From NCBI GenBank assembly GCA_013044245.1, contig JABEVK010000034.1:1-35360 (forward strand): a DNA stretch of 35,360 nucleotides. Direction: 5' to 3'. Each line of letters starts with the position of its first letter. Position 1 is the first letter of the stretch. The stretch is from Spirochaetales bacterium. Lineage in GTDB: Bacteria > Spirochaetota > Spirochaetia > JABEVK01. Under the pieces are notes generated by a model. That model ran no database searches, was not told the DNA's origin, and saw only the letters and a list, made by a program, of their open reading frames with translations. Both the position numbers and the translations under genes were made by a program. Of the stretch, positions 9,314-19,254 are shown piece by piece.

Positions 9314-11789
9314 GCAAATGGAAATCCAAACCCTCGATATTCAAGGGATGACCTGCGCTTCATGTGTCCGTGCCGTCGAAAGAGCCGTGGCCAAAGTACC
9401 CGGTGTCAGCGAAGTTGCCGTGAATTTAGCAACCGAAAAGGCCCGAATAGTCTTTCAGAACTCAGCGGACTTGACCGCCGTCCGGCAAGCTGTTCTTGAT
9501 GCCGGCTACCAAGTGGCCACCCCGGAATCAGAGAAGGCCTCGACCGCACCCAACTACTTTTTTCGTTTTGTCTTGGCCCTTGTCAGCGCCGTTCCTTTGA
9601 TGCTTCTGTCAATGAGCCCGGTCTTGGGCTTTCCCCTTCCCCCATTTCTCAGCTCCTCACCCTCACTTCTGGTAGCTCTTGAACTGCTTCTGAGTGTCCC
9701 CGCCATCGTGGCAGGCAGACAATTCTATACCGTAGGGTTTCGCTCGCTTGTTCACTTATCGCCGAATATGGATTCGTTGGTCGCCGTAGGTACAGCGGCC
9801 GCCTTTCTTTCGAGCGCTGTGACAGCCGTCTTGATCTTTACGTCAGGGTCTGGATCGACGAGTCACCTTGTCGATCACCTCTACTTTGACACGGGCTCAA
9901 CGATCATCGCCCTGATTCTGATGGGTAAATCCCTCGAAGCCAGGGCTAAGGGCCGCAGTTCCGCTGCTTTGCGCCAGCTTCTGAGTCTAGCGCCTCCTTC
10001 AGCTTGGCTGGTAGAAGAGGGAGAAACTCGGCGTGTTCCCGTCGAAGAATTGCACCTAGGCGATATTGTTACGGTCAAACCCGGCGAAAAAATCCCCTTG
10101 GATGGCGTTATCGTTCAAGGTTCTTCGGCCGTAGAGGAAGCCCTTTTGACCGGCGAAAGCCTCCCTGTAGAGAAGTCGCCCGGGGCGTTTGTTTATGCCG
10201 GATCGTTGAATACTCATGGTTCGTTTCAATTCCGGGTCGAAAAACTATCTGGCGAAACAGCCCTAGCGGGAATCGTCCGCCTGGTTGAAGAAGCTCAAGG
10301 GGCAAAAGCCCCCATAGCCCGTCTGGCCGATACCGTTTCTGGGTACTTTGTCCCGGTCGTTTTTGGCATCGCTGTTGTTACCCTTCTGGTTTGGCTGGTA
10401 ACAGGCCATAGCCTAGCGTTCGCTCTAACCAGCTGTGTGGCGGTTCTTGTCATCGCGTGTCCTTGTGCTTTGGGTTTAGCTACCCCTACGGCGATTATGG
10501 TGGCTTCGGGCAAAGGAGCTGACTTAGGGATATTTTTTAAAAATGGCGAAGCTCTCGAAACCCTCAACAAGGTCAAAACTGTTCTTTGGGACAAAACGGG
10601 CACTTTGACCAAGGGTAAACCTGAAGTTACAAGCACCTGGGTAGCGCCCGGACACGAGCTGTCAACCTTGCTTATCGATGCCACTAGTGTTGAGCAGAAC
10701 TCTGAACATCCTCTGGCTGCCGCCCTGCTGACCTTCGCTCAGTCACAGGGAGTCGCCCCACAACCTGTCACGAACTTTCTTGCGGTTCCAGGACGGGGAG
10801 TCCAAGCCCAGCGTGACGGGGTCGCCCTTTTGGTAGGCAACGAGGAGTTTTTACGTTCTCAGGGTATCGACCTTGCGCAGGCTCCCGCTGAAACGGCCGG
10901 AGCCCTCTATGTTGCCCGATCTGGCCAGCTAGAAGGCCTTTTGACCGTAGCAGATAGCCTACGCCCCACCTCAGTTGCCGCGATCAACGCGCTTCATGCC
11001 CAAGGAATTCATACTGTATTGGTGACAGGCGACTCCCGAACAACAGCACTCAAGGTAGCCCAAGAGTTGGCAATACAGGACGTTGAAGCCCAAGTTTTGC
11101 CAGGTGAAAAAGCCCAAGTGGTAAAACGCCATCAAGGCAGGGGTGCCACTGTCTTTGTGGGAGATGGCATCAACGATGCGCCCGCCCTGGCTCAGGCTGA
11201 CGTAGGTATTGCCGTAGGAGCAGGAGCAGATGTCGCGATAGAATCAGCGGGTATCGTTTTGGTAAAGGCCGACCCTCGCGGCGTCGTTGATGCGATCGCC
11301 CTCAGTCAACGTACCTTACAAATTATCAAACAAAACCTATTTTGGGCCTTTGGCTACAACGTCGTGGGCATACCCATAGCCGCCGGTGTCTTGACCCTCT
11401 GGGGAGGCCCCTCGCTTAACCCTATGATCGCGGCGTTCGCGATGTCCCTCAGCTCAGTATCGGTGGTGACTAACGCCCTCCGGCTGAAAAAATTTCATTC
11501 AAAATTTCCGCAGGTGGCCGAAAAAACTTTGCCCCTAGCGGAAGAAAGGAAGGTTACGATGAAGAAAATCATTACTGTCGAAGGCATGACCTGCGGTCAT
11601 TGCGTCGCTCGCGTCACAAAAGCCTTATCCGGTGTTGCGGGCCTACGGGGCGTCCAGGTCGAGCTCTCGGGTCGAGCACAAGCCGAAACTGATGGTCAAG
11701 TTGATCAAACAGCGCTAGATGGTCTATTGAAAAACGCTGTAGAAGAGGCCGGGTATACGGTTACCCAGGTGCAGACTTTGGCCAACTGA
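9312..11789 (+). CDS. copA: copper-translocating P1B-type ATPase with N- and C-terminal HMA domains
   Basis: N-terminal GMTCASC HMA, CPCALGLATP, DKTGTLTKG, GDGINDAPAL, C-terminal GMTCGHC HMA. Start may be 9312 or 9318 (M-Q-M). Confidence 0.95.
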   Translation: MQMEIQTLDIQGMTCASCVRAVERAVAKVPGVSEVAVNLATEKARIVFQNSADLTAVRQAVLDAGYQVATPESEKASTAPNYFFRFVLALVSAVPLMLLSMSPVLGFPLPPFLSSSPSLLVALELLLSVPAIVAGRQFYTVGFRSLVHLSPNMDSLVAVGTAAAFLSSAVTAVLIFTSGSGSTSHLVDHLYFDTGSTIIALILMGKSLEARAKGRSSAALRQLLSLAPPSAWLVEEGETRRVPVEELHLGDIVTVKPGEKIPLDGVIVQGSSAVEEALLTGESLPVEKSPGAFVYAGSLNTHGSFQFRVEKLSGETALAGIVRLVEEAQGAKAPIARLADTVSGYFVPVVFGIAVVTLLVWLVTGHSLAFALTSCVAVLVIACPCALGLATPTAIMVASGKGADLGIFFKNGEALETLNKVKTVLWDKTGTLTKGKPEVTSTWVAPGHELSTLLIDATSVEQNSEHPLAAALLTFAQSQGVAPQPVTNFLAVPGRGVQAQRDGVALLVGNEEFLRSQGIDLAQAPAETAGALYVARSGQLEGLLTVADSLRPTSVAAINALHAQGIHTVLVTGDSRTTALKVAQELAIQDVEAQVLPGEKAQVVKRHQGRGATVFVGDGINDAPALAQADVGIAVGAGADVAIESAGIVLVKADPRGVVDAIALSQRTLQIIKQNLFWAFGYNVVGIPIAAGVLTLWGGPSLNPMIAAFAMSLSSVSVVTNALRLKKFHSKFPQVAEKTLPLAEERKVTMKKIITVEGMTCGHCVARVTKALSGVAGLRGVQVELSGRAQAETDGQVDQTALDGLLKNAVEEAGYTVTQVQTLAN

Positions 11790-12091
11790 TGGAAACACCA
11801 CACTGTGCTTCGTGTGAAGTTACACACCGTCCGGTGCCACTAAAAGAGGACATGCAAACACGGTTAAAAAGGATTGAAGGGCAAGTTCGCGGTATCGCTC
11901 AAATGATCGAACGCGACGCCTACTGTGACCACGTTTTGCATCAGGTTGCAGCGGCTAGGTGCGCCCTTGAAGCGGTAGGGAAGCTCGTCTTGGAGTACCA
12001 TATACGGCATTGTGTGACCGACCGAATACGGCAAGAGGACCCAGAAATTATCGAAGAATTTTTGGGTACCATCAAAACGCTCTTGCGATAG
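11789..12091 (+). CDS. csoR: CsoR-family copper-sensing transcriptional repressor
   Basis: RLKRIEGQVRGIAQMIERDAYCDHVLHQVAAARCALEAVGKLVLEYHIRHCV with Cys/His/Cys metal ligands; start overlaps copA stop (TGATG). Confidence 0.92.
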   Translation: METPHCASCEVTHRPVPLKEDMQTRLKRIEGQVRGIAQMIERDAYCDHVLHQVAAARCALEAVGKLVLEYHIRHCVTDRIRQEDPEIIEEFLGTIKTLLR

Positions 12092-12104
12092 ATTTTGAGC
12101 AAAA

Positions 12105-12131
12105 AAAAGGCCCGGTAAAACCGGGCCTTTT
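12105..12131. terminator. bidirectional intrinsic terminator between csoR and the convergent ATPase gene
   Basis: AAAAGGCCCGG-TAAAA-CCGGGCCTTTT, A-tract on one side and T-tract on the other. Confidence 0.88.
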
Positions 12132-12149
12132 CAGTACCTTGACTGCCCC

Positions 12150-12851
12150 TTAGTCGCGAGCAATCAACAAGGTTTTCGTGTCCAAAACCAAAGGCAATTT
12201 TTTAGGTTTATTGCCATGATCCTTAACGAGTTCCAGATGAACCTTGCCGTCCGAAAAGGCACGAAGGTTAATCATCACGGCAAAGGCATCCTGGAAGGGC
12301 TGTAGCACAGCAGGAACATCCGCACCCGCTTGAGCGCCTTCGTCCTTCAACGACACACTAAACCACACTTCAAGGTTGTTTTCTTTTGCAAACGAAGCAA
12401 AGGCCTGCAAATCAGCCGCTTTGGCATGCGCAAAATCATACTCATCAACGATAACCGTCTCAGCAGAAAACGCTTTGTCGCTTAGCCGCGCTTTGACGCT
12501 GTCAAAAATATGAGCCAGGTTACAAGCCTTGGGGTCAAAGTTCATGATCATCCGGTGGTGGATCATTTCATCATGAGCATCCATGGCCAGTTCGAGATTC
12601 TTAACTTTAGAAATCTCTGTAAAGATTTCTTCGTAATACTCAAGAATATGATCAGTCCGCGTTGAAAAGGTCACATGAATGACACCTTTTCCCTGAAGCA
12701 GTTTATCAGTAGCCAAATGGACTAACGCCGAGGTTTTTCCCACGCCATGACGGGCCGAGATCACCCCGAGATTACCTTTACCCACTCCACCATGGGTTGA
12801 ACCGTCGAGAATACGCAGAGGACTCTGCTTAACCAGTTCTGTTTTTACCAT
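12150..12851 (-). CDS. uncharacterised RecA/KaiC-like P-loop ATPase
   Basis: Walker A ISARHGVGKTSALVHLA and Walker B-like TVIVDEYDF; 13 nt downstream of fusA. Confidence 0.75.
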   Translation of the reverse strand: MVKTELVKQSPLRILDGSTHGGVGKGNLGVISARHGVGKTSALVHLATDKLLQGKGVIHVTFSTRTDHILEYYEEIFTEISKVKNLELAMDAHDEMIHHRMIMNFDPKACNLAHIFDSVKARLSDKAFSAETVIVDEYDFAHAKAADLQAFASFAKENNLEVWFSVSLKDEGAQAGADVPAVLQPFQDAFAVMINLRAFSDGKVHLELVKDHGNKPKKLPLVLDTKTLLIARD

Positions 12852-12864
12852 CTGTGTCTCCTTC

Positions 12865-14955
12865 TTACTTCTGCAGAGCCTTACGCTTTTCTTCGTAATC
12901 TTTTCTCAGCTGTTCCGCCACACTGCTCGGTACGCGGGCATACTTGAGGAACTCCATGGTGAACTCAGACTTACCCTGAGACATGGAACGAAGTACAGTA
13001 GAATACCCAAACATCTCAGAAAGCGGTACTTCCGCTTCAATCCGGCAGAATTGACCGTCCTCGGTGGAACTGAGAATGACACCGCGACGTTGGTTGATAG
13101 AACCAAACATATTGCCTTGGAACTCAGTAGGACCTTCGAGAACAACTTTCATAATCGGCTCGAGGATCACCGGTTTCGCCTTCATGTACACTTCGCGGAA
13201 GGCACCAATCGCCGCCGATTGGAACGCCATGTCTGACGAGTCAACGGGGTGGGACTGACCGTCATTAATCGTAACGCGAACACCGACAATGGGGAACCCA
13301 ATGAGGGTGCCTTTCTTGACGGCTTCTTTAAAGCCTTTGTCACACGAAGGGATGAACTCGTTGGGAATCACACCACCCTTAACCATATCGATGAACTCAT
13401 AGTCTTTTTCATCCAACGGTTCAATAAAACCAGCAACTCGGCCGTACTGACCAGAACCACCAGTTTGCTTTTTGTGGGTATAGTTAAACTCTGCCTTTTC
13501 CGAGATCGCTTCGCGGTAGGCAACCTGAGGCATACCAGTTTTCACCTCGGCCTTATACTCACGCTTCATGCGTTCGATATAAACTTCCAAGTGCAACTCG
13601 CCCATACCCTGAATAATGGTTTGGTTTGACTCGGGGTCAACAAAAGTGCGGAAGGTCGGGTCCTCTTTGGTAAAGCGGTTTAATGCCTTAGCCATATTGT
13701 CGCCAGATTTTTTGTCAATCGGTTCAATAGCCAACGAAATAACCGGGGCGGGGACAAACATCGAGGTCATCGTCAACGACAACGAGTCATCGACAAAGGT
13801 ATCGCCCGAGGCACAGTCGATGCCGAATAGAGCGCAGATATCACCGGCGCCAGCATCCTCGATGTCTTCCATGTGGTTGGAATGCATCTTAACAAGGCGG
13901 CCAATTTTAAACCGGCGCTGACTGCGCATGTTTCGCAGTTCCATCCCTTTTCTAATCACGCCTTGATAAATTCGGACATAGGTCAACTGACCGTATTGTC
14001 CGTCATCAAGCTTGAACGCCAAGGCCACGGTCGGCTCGGTATCCGAAACATTCAAAAGGACTTTTTCTTCGTTTTTGCGAGTATCAAGCCCATAGTTAGG
14101 CTTTTCAGCGGGTGAAGGCAGGTAATCAGAAACGCCATCCAAAAGCACCTGAACACCCTTGTTTTTGTAAGCGGAGCCAACAAACACAGGCGTTAACTCA
14201 CGGGAAATCGTCGCTTTACGGATGGTCGCCTTGACGAGTTCAAGGGGAGGATTCTGACCGGCTAGGTGCATTTCCATCAGCTGGTCGTCAAACATCGACA
14301 ACTCTTCTAACAGCATTTCACGGTATTTTTTTGCTTCTTCGACTTTGTCAGCAGGAATGGGTCGGTGCTGAACATCCAAACCATCTTCCCCTTCAAAATA
14401 CACAGCGTCCATGTTGACGAGGTCAACCAGGCCCTCAAACTTGTCTTCAAGGCCGATGGGCAGGGTTACAAACACAGCGTTATGGCCCAATTTTTCTTTC
14501 AGTTGATCTCGAACGCGATAAGGGTTCGCCCCAGTTCGGTCAGCTTTATTGATAAAGGCTAGTCGTGGTACATCGTAGCGTTTCATTTGTCGGTCAACCG
14601 TGATGGATTGTGACTGAACGCCGGCGACAGAACACAACACCAAAATTGCGCCGTCAAGAACCCGCAGAGAACGCTCAACTTCTATCGTAAAGTCAACGTG
14701 GCCTGGTGTGTCGATGATGTTGATGAATTTATCTGACCACTGAACGCTGGTAGCTGCCGATTGAATGGTAATACCGCGTTCGCGCTCGAGATCCATCGAG
14801 TCCATCGTGGCACCGACACCGTCTTTACCCTTAACTTCGTGGATAGCGTGAATTCGCCCGCAGTAGAACAAAATGCGTTCTGTCAGGGTTGTTTTGCCCG
14901 AGTCAATGTGGGCGCTGATACCTATGTTGCGCATCTTATCAATGGCAATCTTCAT
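12865..14955 (-). CDS. fusA: elongation factor G (spd/mitochondrial EF-G1-like)
   Basis: [66 protein letters not shown]; full-length 696 aa. Confidence 0.95.
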   Translation of the reverse strand: MKIAIDKMRNIGISAHIDSGKTTLTERILFYCGRIHAIHEVKGKDGVGATMDSMDLERERGITIQSAATSVQWSDKFINIIDTPGHVDFTIEVERSLRVLDGAILVLCSVAGVQSQSITVDRQMKRYDVPRLAFINKADRTGANPYRVRDQLKEKLGHNAVFVTLPIGLEDKFEGLVDLVNMDAVYFEGEDGLDVQHRPIPADKVEEAKKYREMLLEELSMFDDQLMEMHLAGQNPPLELVKATIRKATISRELTPVFVGSAYKNKGVQVLLDGVSDYLPSPAEKPNYGLDTRKNEEKVLLNVSDTEPTVALAFKLDDGQYGQLTYVRIYQGVIRKGMELRNMRSQRRFKIGRLVKMHSNHMEDIEDAGAGDICALFGIDCASGDTFVDDSLSLTMTSMFVPAPVISLAIEPIDKKSGDNMAKALNRFTKEDPTFRTFVDPESNQTIIQGMGELHLEVYIERMKREYKAEVKTGMPQVAYREAISEKAEFNYTHKKQTGGSGQYGRVAGFIEPLDEKDYEFIDMVKGGVIPNEFIPSCDKGFKEAVKKGTLIGFPIVGVRVTINDGQSHPVDSSDMAFQSAAIGAFREVYMKAKPVILEPIMKVVLEGPTEFQGNMFGSINQRRGVILSSTEDGQFCRIEAEVPLSEMFGYSTVLRSMSQGKSEFTMEFLKYARVPSSVAEQLRKDYEEKRKALQK

Positions 14956-15090
14956 GAAAAAACCTCTCTGTCGGATCCTTGAGAATCGTTATGGAAAATG
15001 TTCGCCTATTATAAGGTTTCCCCCCGTCTTGGACAAGGGAGACTTGACAGGACGTGGGGAAAATCTCGAGAAAAACTTATGAGAAAACGG

Positions 15091-16560
15091 TTAGGGCTTA
15101 CTCACCGGTATAAGTTTTAAGCGATCCCACGGTTTAGGCGACCTAAAGAAGTCCTTTTGAACCGTTACTTCGGCCATGACAGGCGCCGTTGTCGTGAGCA
15201 ATTTCACCTCTCCCAGGTCTTTGTTGTCTTTGGGATCTCGCCACGACAAAACCTCGCCCACTTCCAGTTTTAACGATGGCAACAACCACAGCGAAACTTT
15301 TTTGTTGTCAACGCTGACGATCATGCCGTCATAAACCTTGCTATTCACATTAACAAGCGCAGACCAGCCCGCATCGTATTGTGCGATAACCTTTTTCTGA
15401 TCCTCTACTTGCCCTTCCAGCCCAGCAATTTGAGCTTTTTGCCCTGCGATTTCAGAATCCTTGGCCGCCAAAACTTGGGCCGAAGAAGCCAAAAGGCGCT
15501 CATACCCTTGAAAAGTCTCAGCTTGAAGAACATCCAACGACCGTAAGACACCAGGCACACTGTTCTCAAAGGGAATATTCTTCAAAATTGCCATTAAGCG
15601 TTGCAACTGAGCGATTTGTGTTCCCTGAGCGGCCCTTTGCGTGGGGGCGACTGCACCATCTTGGGCTAGGGGTGCCGGTAGAGGCGGAATTTCAAAACTT
15701 TGAGTGAGGTTTTCATAGGCACTCGTAATCGCCTGCACGTCCTCGGGCAAAGCTTTGGGATTGTATTTTAAGATCAGTTTGGCAATTTCGTCCGCTTGAC
15801 GGTGACGAAGGGCCGCCAAATACGCCGCATGCGCCGACCTCAGACGTTCTAGGTTTAACTCGTTCGCCCGCGACATGGTTTGAATTCGGTCCTGGTAGAA
15901 CGACTTAAGTTTGGACATTTCGATGTCAAATAATTTTTGCTGAGAATTGAGACGTTCTTGGTTTTGTTTGTTTAGCTTACCAATACGGTTGTCATAGCTA
16001 TCAATTTTCTTTTGTAATTCTTGGGCCTGTTCTTCTAGCGGCTGGAGTTGCTCGTAGGCAATGGCGTTAATATGCCTGAGTTGAGCGGCTAGATGGCCGT
16101 TAATCTGTTCTTGTTTTTTTTGAAGCACGGCTGGGGGATAGTTTGCTACACTAACCATATCCAGTTGCGAATGAGCTTCCTGCCTCACCCGTTCTGCATC
16201 ATCGGCTTGTTTTTGCTTAATGATAGCGATCTGATTTTTGACATCCGTAAGGTCATTTTGGTTCTTTTTTACCCCGTCAAACAAATCGCGAAGGTTCAAA
16301 TCGTTGAATTGACCAATTTGAACGGTTTTTTGCTGATTGGCCTGATCGGACACCAACGTGGCCACCACAGCCCCCACCACCATGACCAGAAAAAAGCTGA
16401 TTGTAACGATGGGGATCGTAAAACTTTTGTTCTTGGCGGTCTTGGCGAACTCAAGCTCCAAATCAAAAGTTTCTTCCCTGCTATCCGATTCAAGCGGTTG
16501 ACCAAGAAAGTGGTCTTTCGTCACCCGGACGATATCTTTTATTTGCTGGTCATTGTCCAT
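15091..16560 (-). CDS. single-TM coiled-coil protein of unknown function
   Basis: N-terminal cytoplasmic segment, TM SFTIPIVTISFFLVMVVGAVVATLV, long Gln/Lys-rich coiled coil, C-terminal small beta-like domain (KVYDGMIVSVDNKKVSLWLLPSLKLEVGEVLSWRD). Start could also be 16572. Confidence 0.65.
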   Translation of the reverse strand: MDNDQQIKDIVRVTKDHFLGQPLESDSREETFDLELEFAKTAKNKSFTIPIVTISFFLVMVVGAVVATLVSDQANQQKTVQIGQFNDLNLRDLFDGVKKNQNDLTDVKNQIAIIKQKQADDAERVRQEAHSQLDMVSVANYPPAVLQKKQEQINGHLAAQLRHINAIAYEQLQPLEEQAQELQKKIDSYDNRIGKLNKQNQERLNSQQKLFDIEMSKLKSFYQDRIQTMSRANELNLERLRSAHAAYLAALRHRQADEIAKLILKYNPKALPEDVQAITSAYENLTQSFEIPPLPAPLAQDGAVAPTQRAAQGTQIAQLQRLMAILKNIPFENSVPGVLRSLDVLQAETFQGYERLLASSAQVLAAKDSEIAGQKAQIAGLEGQVEDQKKVIAQYDAGWSALVNVNSKVYDGMIVSVDNKKVSLWLLPSLKLEVGEVLSWRDPKDNKDLGEVKLLTTTAPVMAEVTVQKDFFRSPKPWDRLKLIPVSKP

Positions 16561-18236
16561 ACACCATTCCAATATTGAGGAGGTTCAGCCCCGGATATTC
16601 GTTCCAAAAACACACTAGCCGCTTCTAGGCCACAAATTTTAAAGGCATCTTCAGCAGTACGCCAATCCCCCTCGTAATAAGCGCGAAGCGCTTTACCATA
16701 TTGGGAAAAACTGTTTTTTAGGTCTTCGTCAATACTGCGCCGCAAAACCGGCCAAAAGACCTTCTTGCCTTCAGTTTTTCCTTTTACTTGAACCATATCT
16801 AATTCTAAGAAGTAGTAATCCCCGGTATCGGTTTCCACCTCGTTTTTGATTGACTCTGACACGATGACCGGAACGCGGTAAATTCGCGTTAACCCCTCTA
16901 GTCGTGAGGCCGAGTTTACGTTGTCTCCGATGACGGTATTGGTCATACGGACGTACGAACCAATGTTGCCATAAAAAACTTCTCCACCATCAATACCTAC
17001 CCCGACTTCGATCATGACCGCCTTAAAGACCCGTTCTTCCTCAGGCTTCAAACTTCCTTGTTCAAGAATGAGGTCGCCTCGTTTTTGCATCATGACTTTC
17101 CGCAATTCTTCGGCAACGGCCTGAATCTCATAAGCGGCGGCAACGGCTTTGAGAGCGCGTTGGTCTCGGGCCCCTTCGATGGTACCAAACACAGCCAAGA
17201 GGGCGTCCCCGATAATCGACCCGACAATTCCATCCCGGTTTTGTATATGACGAATTGCCTTGTCATAATGCAAGTTCAGTAACTTGATGATGTCGTTTCC
17301 CAAGGTTTCTGTCATATACGTAAAACCCTTGATGTCGGTAAAAAGAATGGTCAGTTCCTGTTTTTCGCCTTCAAGACGAATCTGACGCTCTTTATACGCC
17401 CGGTAAGCCACGTCTTGAGTAACAAACTTACGAAAGATGTTCATAAGGTTTTGAATGGTGGCTGACAGCGAATTGAACGACAAACCCAAGTAGGTAATAT
17501 CGTCGTTTGGGGCGCCCTTGAGCTCGATCATCGAGAGTTCTTGGGTTTTTTGCATTTTCATCAGACTGTCGGTGATGTGGTTGACATAGCGGAACAGGCG
17601 TTTAAGAACCATAATCGACAAGAACAGGGTGATAGCCGTCAAAATGAGAATTAAGAACCCTATGCTATAAAAGATCGTCCAGCTAGCCGCTAAAAAGACT
17701 TCTTGATCTTCGGCACGGACCAAAAAGGCTTTCCAACCCGCATGATACTTGTAGTAACCAAAGAAGGTTCTTCCCTCTGCCTGAAACGTCAAAGGACCTT
17801 CGGATATTCCACGTTTTTGAAGCTCAAGTAGATGATTCAGAGCCTCTTGATCAGGAAACGTTTTCCATTTGAGCGTAGGAGAAGCAAAATACAAAAATGA
17901 TCCATCGTCTCTTAACCCAAACGCCATCGAGTTTTTGCGAGTAAGACCTGGCAACGCCGACTGAATCAAAGTTTTTTGGCTGTCGGGCAAGTTCTTATTG
18001 TAGGTGTAAACGTCAAACTGCGTACTTGCCGTGATGTAGTTTTCTTTCAGCTCCTTAACCAGCAGTTCATTCATGAGTTTGACTTGCTGAGCACGGTTCA
18101 AGATCAAATTGATGTAGTTGGTAGTAAAATTAGAAACTAGCAGAAAGAAGACAAAAAGAACGGCAATTTTCCCATACAGGGGAATCACGCGAGTCGACCC
18201 GACTTTATGAAAAAATCCGGACTTTTGAACGGCCAT
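16539..18236 (-). CDS. membrane-bound class III adenylate/guanylate cyclase
   Basis: Two TM segments flanking an extracytoplasmic sensor region; ELTILFTDIKGFTYMTETLG, GIVGSIIGDALLAVFG, TVIGDNVNSASRLEGL retain metal-binding Asp and transition-state Asn/Arg. Confidence 0.88.
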   Translation of the reverse strand: MAVQKSGFFHKVGSTRVIPLYGKIAVLFVFFLLVSNFTTNYINLILNRAQQVKLMNELLVKELKENYITASTQFDVYTYNKNLPDSQKTLIQSALPGLTRKNSMAFGLRDDGSFLYFASPTLKWKTFPDQEALNHLLELQKRGISEGPLTFQAEGRTFFGYYKYHAGWKAFLVRAEDQEVFLAASWTIFYSIGFLILILTAITLFLSIMVLKRLFRYVNHITDSLMKMQKTQELSMIELKGAPNDDITYLGLSFNSLSATIQNLMNIFRKFVTQDVAYRAYKERQIRLEGEKQELTILFTDIKGFTYMTETLGNDIIKLLNLHYDKAIRHIQNRDGIVGSIIGDALLAVFGTIEGARDQRALKAVAAAYEIQAVAEELRKVMMQKRGDLILEQGSLKPEEERVFKAVMIEVGVGIDGGEVFYGNIGSYVRMTNTVIGDNVNSASRLEGLTRIYRVPVIVSESIKNEVETDTGDYYFLELDMVQVKGKTEGKKVFWPVLRRSIDEDLKNSFSQYGKALRAYYEGDWRTAEDAFKICGLEAASVFLERISGAEPPQYWNGVWTMTSK

Positions 18237-18432
18237 TCCGGCCCCCTTGAAACTTGACTTTCTTACTTATCGTATCGCCCTGGCTGTAATTTTTCAACAA
18301 AAATTCTCAAAGTTTTCTAAAAAATAACATTTTTCATCAATTTCTGACTTCTGGCCAAGAAAGAAAGTTTTGCTTAAGATGGTTTAATGATAATGTACTC
18401 TAGCGATAAAGGCAAAACTTTGGGGGACTACC

Positions 18433-18888
18433 ATGAGTGACCAGCCGCTGTTTGATCTGGGGGGCATGTCCGAGCGCGATGCCAAAGAATATATCGCGTC
18501 GCTTTCTGCCCATTACCACCAGCTTAGTGCTGAATTAGAACAAATTTCTCTTGATCTTGAGGTATGGCATCGCCGGGTGCAAACCGCCGAATCAGCGGGT
18601 AAAGCTGAACTTGCCGACCAGGCTAGGGCACGGATAAACCAGTTGCTCGAAAGCCAAGTTAAGATCCAAACCGAGGCGCAAGATTTTCGGCTTGGACTCG
18701 ACAAGCTCAAAAGCGATCTAAAACTGTTACCGCTCACCCAACGAACGATTGACCCTGAACTCTTGCTGGACGCGTTAGAAAAAGTAGCCGGCCCCACCGA
18801 CCAGATTACCCCCCTAGCCCGCAAACGGGAAGCCGAAGAGGCTCTGGCCGCCCTTAAAGAACGCCTCAAGGGCGAGAACAAGAATTAA
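18433..18888 (+). CDS. hypothetical coiled-coil protein
   Basis: ORF with SD GGGGGACTACC-ATG; helical/coiled-coil composition. Confidence 0.65.
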   Translation: MSDQPLFDLGGMSERDAKEYIASLSAHYHQLSAELEQISLDLEVWHRRVQTAESAGKAELADQARARINQLLESQVKIQTEAQDFRLGLDKLKSDLKLLPLTQRTIDPELLLDALEKVAGPTDQITPLARKREAEEALAALKERLKGENKN

Positions 18889-19247
18889 GCGTACGCTTGT
18901 ATCTCGTGAAGGACGAGCTGGCGAAGACTCTCTTCGAGGCCAACCGAGGCCTCAGAAAAAAGCTTGAAGAGGTGAGTTTGTGGCATGGGGCCGTCAGGAA
19001 CAAGGATGGGAGTCGGACTGATCCTCAGCTCTTCATCTTCGGCCCACACCCCCGTATACACGGCTCCTTTAGCCTTTTCCCAGGTGAGGGCGTGGGTGGG
19101 CTCACCGCCTCTCAAGATCACCAGTTGAAAACCGGTAAGTTCCCCACCCTGCTGAGCGTACCAAACATACAGATGAAAAGCTTCGTCAGAAAAAAACCGA
19201 CGGTAGGCCCCCGCTTCTTGGCGGATGCCTAGGTACTCTTGTAGCAT
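18885..19247 (-). CDS. hypothetical protein
   Basis: 120-aa ORF directly downstream of the lipoprotein gene, SD-like GAGGGTTGT-ATG. Confidence 0.6.
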   Translation of the reverse strand: MLQEYLGIRQEAGAYRRFFSDEAFHLYVWYAQQGGELTGFQLVILRGGEPTHALTWEKAKGAVYTGVWAEDEELRISPTPILVPDGPMPQTHLFKLFSEASVGLEESLRQLVLHEIQAYA

Positions 19248-19254
19248 ACAACCC

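Noticed and set aside
13051-14982. Multiple plus-strand ORFs antisense to fusA
   Set aside because: Shadow ORFs of a highly conserved EF-G gene; no recognisable domains.
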